Assembly (NCBI GenBank): GCA_039545355.1
Contig: BCJJ01000011.1
Coordinates: forward strand, 268,702 to 332,701
Source: Trichosporon coremiiforme
Lineage: Eukaryota; Basidiomycota; Tremellomycetes; Trichosporonales; Trichosporonaceae
DNA length: 64,000 bases
Direction of reading: 5' to 3'
The position numbers and the translations under genes were made by a program. Of the stretch, positions 61,217 to 64,000 are shown one piece after another. Position 1 is the first letter of the stretch. Each line of letters begins with the position of its first letter. Under the pieces are notes generated by a model. That model was given only the letters and a program-made list of their open reading frames with translations. It was not told the DNA's origin and ran no database searches.

Positions 61217-62315
61217 TTAGACGTTGCGGATAATCATCCTCGCCGAGTCCAGGACGCTCTGGAGCACCTCGTCAAAGACGTTTGGCTCGCCCCTCTCCTC
61301 CTTCTCTCCCTCAGCGATCAACCCAGGTGCATCGAGCACCTCAATCTCGAGCTCATAGCTTAGCGCAGGCTGCTTATGCCCCTGCCGCGTCGTGACGACA
61401 GTGAGGTCAACTCGACACGTGTCGGCGCGGTACACGGCGCGATCCTTCTCTCGCACATTGACGGGCGGGGAGGCTGGCTCGAACTCGACCGGCGTTTCTG
61501 TACTCAGACTCACGCGCCAGTCGAAACACTCTCCGGGCGAGTAAACGTTCAAATCGGCGAGACGCGTCTTCACGATCGTGCCGACGACGGCGCCGGACCG
61601 GTCCGTGCTCACGCGCACCTTGTCGTTGTGGCCCCCGTAGTGCCCTATACTCTCAAGCAACCCGGGAGGAGGGGGGTACAGACTGTCGACGTGCTGTTCG
61701 CGCGAGAAACGTACCGCGCCCCGACTGTCCTGTACCGCGCTGTTGAGGAGGTTGTTGATCGACGCGTGCTGCTGCTTCGACATTGTCGAACTGAACGTCG
61801 ACGGATAGTCGGGCGGGAGGAGGGTCTCGCTCAATGCTGGGAGGCGGATGCGGCGTTTCTCCGCTGCGGGTGTCAGCTATCACCGCGCTTACAACAGCTG
61901 TAGTACTCCAGCGCTCGCTCCCGTCGGCCCCGCTGTACTCACGTCCAGGGTTACACACCGTGCCCAACTTTACCTCGATCTCGAGGTTGGGCTTGCCCTT
62001 CCCGAACCGCATAATGAAGTCGCCCACGACACGCGTGACCTCGTTGCGCGGTGCGATGCCGAAGATGCTCGGGCTGATTCCTGATCTGGGCGCTGCTGGC
62101 GGCGCAGGCTCCGGTGCAGCGCGGTCGCCTCGCGAGTGGGAGCCCGAGCCTGGCGGCGGAGTCGGTTCAGCGTGCCGCCCGTCGGTCTCGGGGGTGTGCT
62201 CCTCCCTCCGCCGTTTCTTAGACGGTCCTTCCCGCTCGCTGTCGCTCATGTTGTTGTCGGCGTAGGTGGGGTACTCTGGCGGATTGACGCGCTCGTGGAC
62301 CGGCACGTAGGACAT
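61217..62315 (-). CDS. mRNA capping RNA 5'-triphosphatase (tunnel-type, Cet1/Pct1-like)
   Basis: Two exons on the minus strand, 62315-61943 and 61863-61217, about 339 residues; the 79-nt intron has a GTGAGT donor and a GCTGAC branch site near its acceptor. The first 90 residues are charged and flexible with a basic SKKRRREEH patch (likely nuclear signal). The catalytic triphosphate-tunnel fold begins with IFGIAPRNEV and the metal-binding strand NLEIEVKLG. The central strands DKVRVSTDRSG and VVGTIVKTRLADLNVYSP lead to the acidic-arginine strand FDWRVSLSTETPVEFEP. Near the end, YELEIEVLD supplies the second glutamate pair. This is the fungal type of cap-forming enzyme that removes the gamma-phosphate of nascent mRNA, distinct from the Cys-phosphatase of animals. 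The start is the first ATG of the frame. Confidence 0.88.
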
Positions 62316-62519
62316 GGATGAGGGCTTGGACAATGATGAAATCGCGGGAGGGTGGAGGCGGTCATGTCTCTGTTATCTGATTGCTTCCGCTGAGATGGCG
62401 ATCAGTGAACATGACTTGACGATTTCGTCACTGCTATGGGGCCATCGCGATAGGCCCTCGCTGTCCGTAATGCTGCAGGCTATACATACACACTCTTCGC
62501 TACGCGCTATGCTTTTTAT

Positions 62520-64000
62520 CTACTTTGTCATGTCGCGGACGCCGCTCTCGGAGAAGCTGAGCATGCCTCCCTCCTGGAGCTTCTCGACGACGTCCTCGGC
62601 GTCGGCAACGGACATCTTGCCGAGCTGCTTGTTGACCTCGTCGAGGGACTCGGTCTTGAGCGCCTCCTTGAACGAGGGCGGGAAGCTCTCGTACAGCTCC
62701 CACTTGTGCTGGAGGAAGGCGCGAACCTGCTCCATGTCGAGATCCTCTGCGCCCTCGCCCTCGATGCGGAGCTCGGCCGGCGGCGGGCCGTCGGGAATGT
62801 TGAAGCCAATCTTCATGTTCGGGTCCTCGGCGACGAGCTGGATCTGCTCGCGCTCCGCCGGTCCCTCCTCCTCCGCCAGCTCCTTTGACCGCCGCTCGAC
62901 GTGGTTGTACGTCCGATTGAAGTCGTCGGCGAACATCTTGAGCGACTTCGGGTTCTTCTGGATCATGCGCTGGAAGAAGAGGGCGACGCCATCACGACCG
63001 AGCTCGCGGCAGTAGTTCACCAGCAGAGACTGGTAGACACACCGCTTCGCGAGGTCCTTCTCGCCGCGTCGCTCGGCCGAGAACGCCTCGAGCAGAAGAG
63101 CGTCGTGCGTTGACTCAGACAGCACGGACGGGTCCGACTGGATGAAACGGTACGAGGCTTCGAAATCGCCCATCGGGATGTTGGCGAACTTGCGCGCCGA
63201 AGTCGAGAGGCTCGGAACATCGTCCTCGTCAATCTCGTCCGCGGCAGGCTTCGACACGGCGCTGCTGGACTGTTGGTCAGTTTGCAATCAGAGGCCGTTC
63301 AACTCACGCTAGCACCGGGGTTCAGGACCTCGATCTCCTCAACCGTCTCCTTCTTCGGGGCAGGCTTCGCCTTGGGCTTGTCGAGCGGGCTCGGTCCGGC
63401 CTTGTTGACCGCAGAACTTGAGAAGCCGTCGTGGATCGTGTCGCTCGTGATCTTCTTGTTCATCTCGTCCTCCTCCTTGGCGACCTCCTTCTTGACAGCC
63501 TCGGAACGCTTGTCGAGCTCAGCAATGTGGTACTGCAGGCGCTCGAGCAGCGTCTTAGCCATAGCCTCCTTCTTTCCGTCCGGAATCGTCGCCTCGTTCG
63601 ACCAGGCGGGCGCACCATCCTTCTCCTCTAGCCTCTTGCCGCCCTTGGTGACGACACCGTTCTCGACCTTGGCATCGCCATCGACGAGCCACGCAGACTC
63701 GCGCCACAGGTCGCTGAGAAGCTGGCCGAGCATCATGTCGTACGTCGGCTGGTTGGGCGCGCCAGTGTCGGGCTTCTCGTCGGACGGCTGCTCCTTGATC
63801 CGGCGCTGCACCGAGCGGTAGTAGTCGACGCCCTTGTCCTTGACTCCGTCGATAACGGACTGAATGCGGGGACGCAGGATGTTGTTCAGTTCGAGCTCGG
63901 AGTGCAGCTTCTTGATGAGGAGCTTGCGCGCCTCGCGCTTCTCGTGGATGTCACGCTGCTTCCATCGGATCATGGAGCGCTTGTCGACATTGGGGTGCTC
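62520..64000 (-). CDS. CDC37: Hsp90 co-chaperone Cdc37, 5' end beyond the window
   Basis: Two exons seen on the minus strand, 64000-63308 (continues beyond the window) and 63269-62520; 480 residues visible of an expected 500 or so. The visible start is within the conserved N-terminal kinase-binding block (EHPNVDKRSMIRWKQRDIHE, then KREARKLLIKKLHSELELNN). The first exon with the invariant start and CK2-phosphorylated serine lies outside the window. A helical YHIAELDKRSEAVKKEVAKE segment follows. The middle Hsp90-binding domain is present (FANIPMGDFEASYRFIQSDP, LVNYCRELGRDGVALFFQRM). The C-terminal helical bundle ends near GGMLSFSESGVRDMTK. Cdc37 loads client kinases onto Hsp90 in the cytosol. 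It is tandem with the capping-enzyme gene (204 bp between), so the promoter of that gene is short and close to the Cdc37 stop codon. Confidence 0.95.

Overview
The window is GC-rich nuclear DNA from a fungus, most likely a basidiomycete yeast of the Tremellomycetes (Trichosporonales is my best guess). Reasons: protein-coding genes with several very short introns (about 37-60 nt), GTGAGT/GTAAGT donors and CTGAC/CTAAC branch sites just before the acceptor; strong preference for C-ending codons in highly expressed genes; CT-rich leaders; and fungal protein families. These include a tunnel-type RNA triphosphatase, long FG nucleoporins and Ser/Pro-rich tails on membrane proteins. Species cannot be fixed from sequence reading alone. 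A few N positions (about 4.7 kb and 6.66-6.70 kb) are unresolved bases.

Layout. Minus strand, 1-2.4 kb: 3'-truncated TMEM135-like membrane protein gene. 6.35-8.55 kb (+): GFA1, glucosamine-6-phosphate synthase, the entry enzyme for chitin and glycosylation precursors. 10.6-11.2 kb (+): GNAT/SSAT-like acetyltransferase. 13.5-16.4 kb (+): secreted-leader seven-TM protein with a TM7S3/TM198 (DUF4203) type domain. 16.8-17.7 kb (+): small mitochondrial membrane protein. 17.7-19.5 kb (-): coilin homologue, sharing a 224-bp divergent promoter with a very large FG nucleoporin of the Nup159/Nup214 type (19.7-28.8 kb, +) that carries four RanBP2-type zinc fingers. 34.1-36.2 kb (+): MAPK-type dual-specificity phosphatase. 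37.3-41.5 kb (+): large unrecognised multi-TM protein with a Ser-rich tail. 45.5-46.5 kb (+): four-TM MARVEL-like protein. 48.9-52.4 kb (-): coding-looking fragments that I could not assemble. 53.6-57.5 kb (+): VHS-GAT trafficking adaptor. 57.9-61.0 kb (+): EMC1. 61.2-62.3 kb (-): Cet1-like mRNA capping triphosphatase. 62.5-64 kb (-): CDC37, running off the window at its 5' end.

The genes are mostly housekeeping and unrelated in pathway. A loose theme is mRNA metabolism and nuclear organisation (coilin, nucleoporin, capping triphosphatase), plus ER/Golgi/endosome membrane biology (EMC1, VHS-GAT, MARVEL-like). Gene-free intervals of 2-5 kb are common. I saw no tRNA, rRNA, CRISPR array or recognisable transposon. 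The most interesting items are the zinc-finger Nup159/214 protein with a possible tiny last exon encoding one more FG motif, the fungal coilin, and the unresolved 49-52 kb locus.
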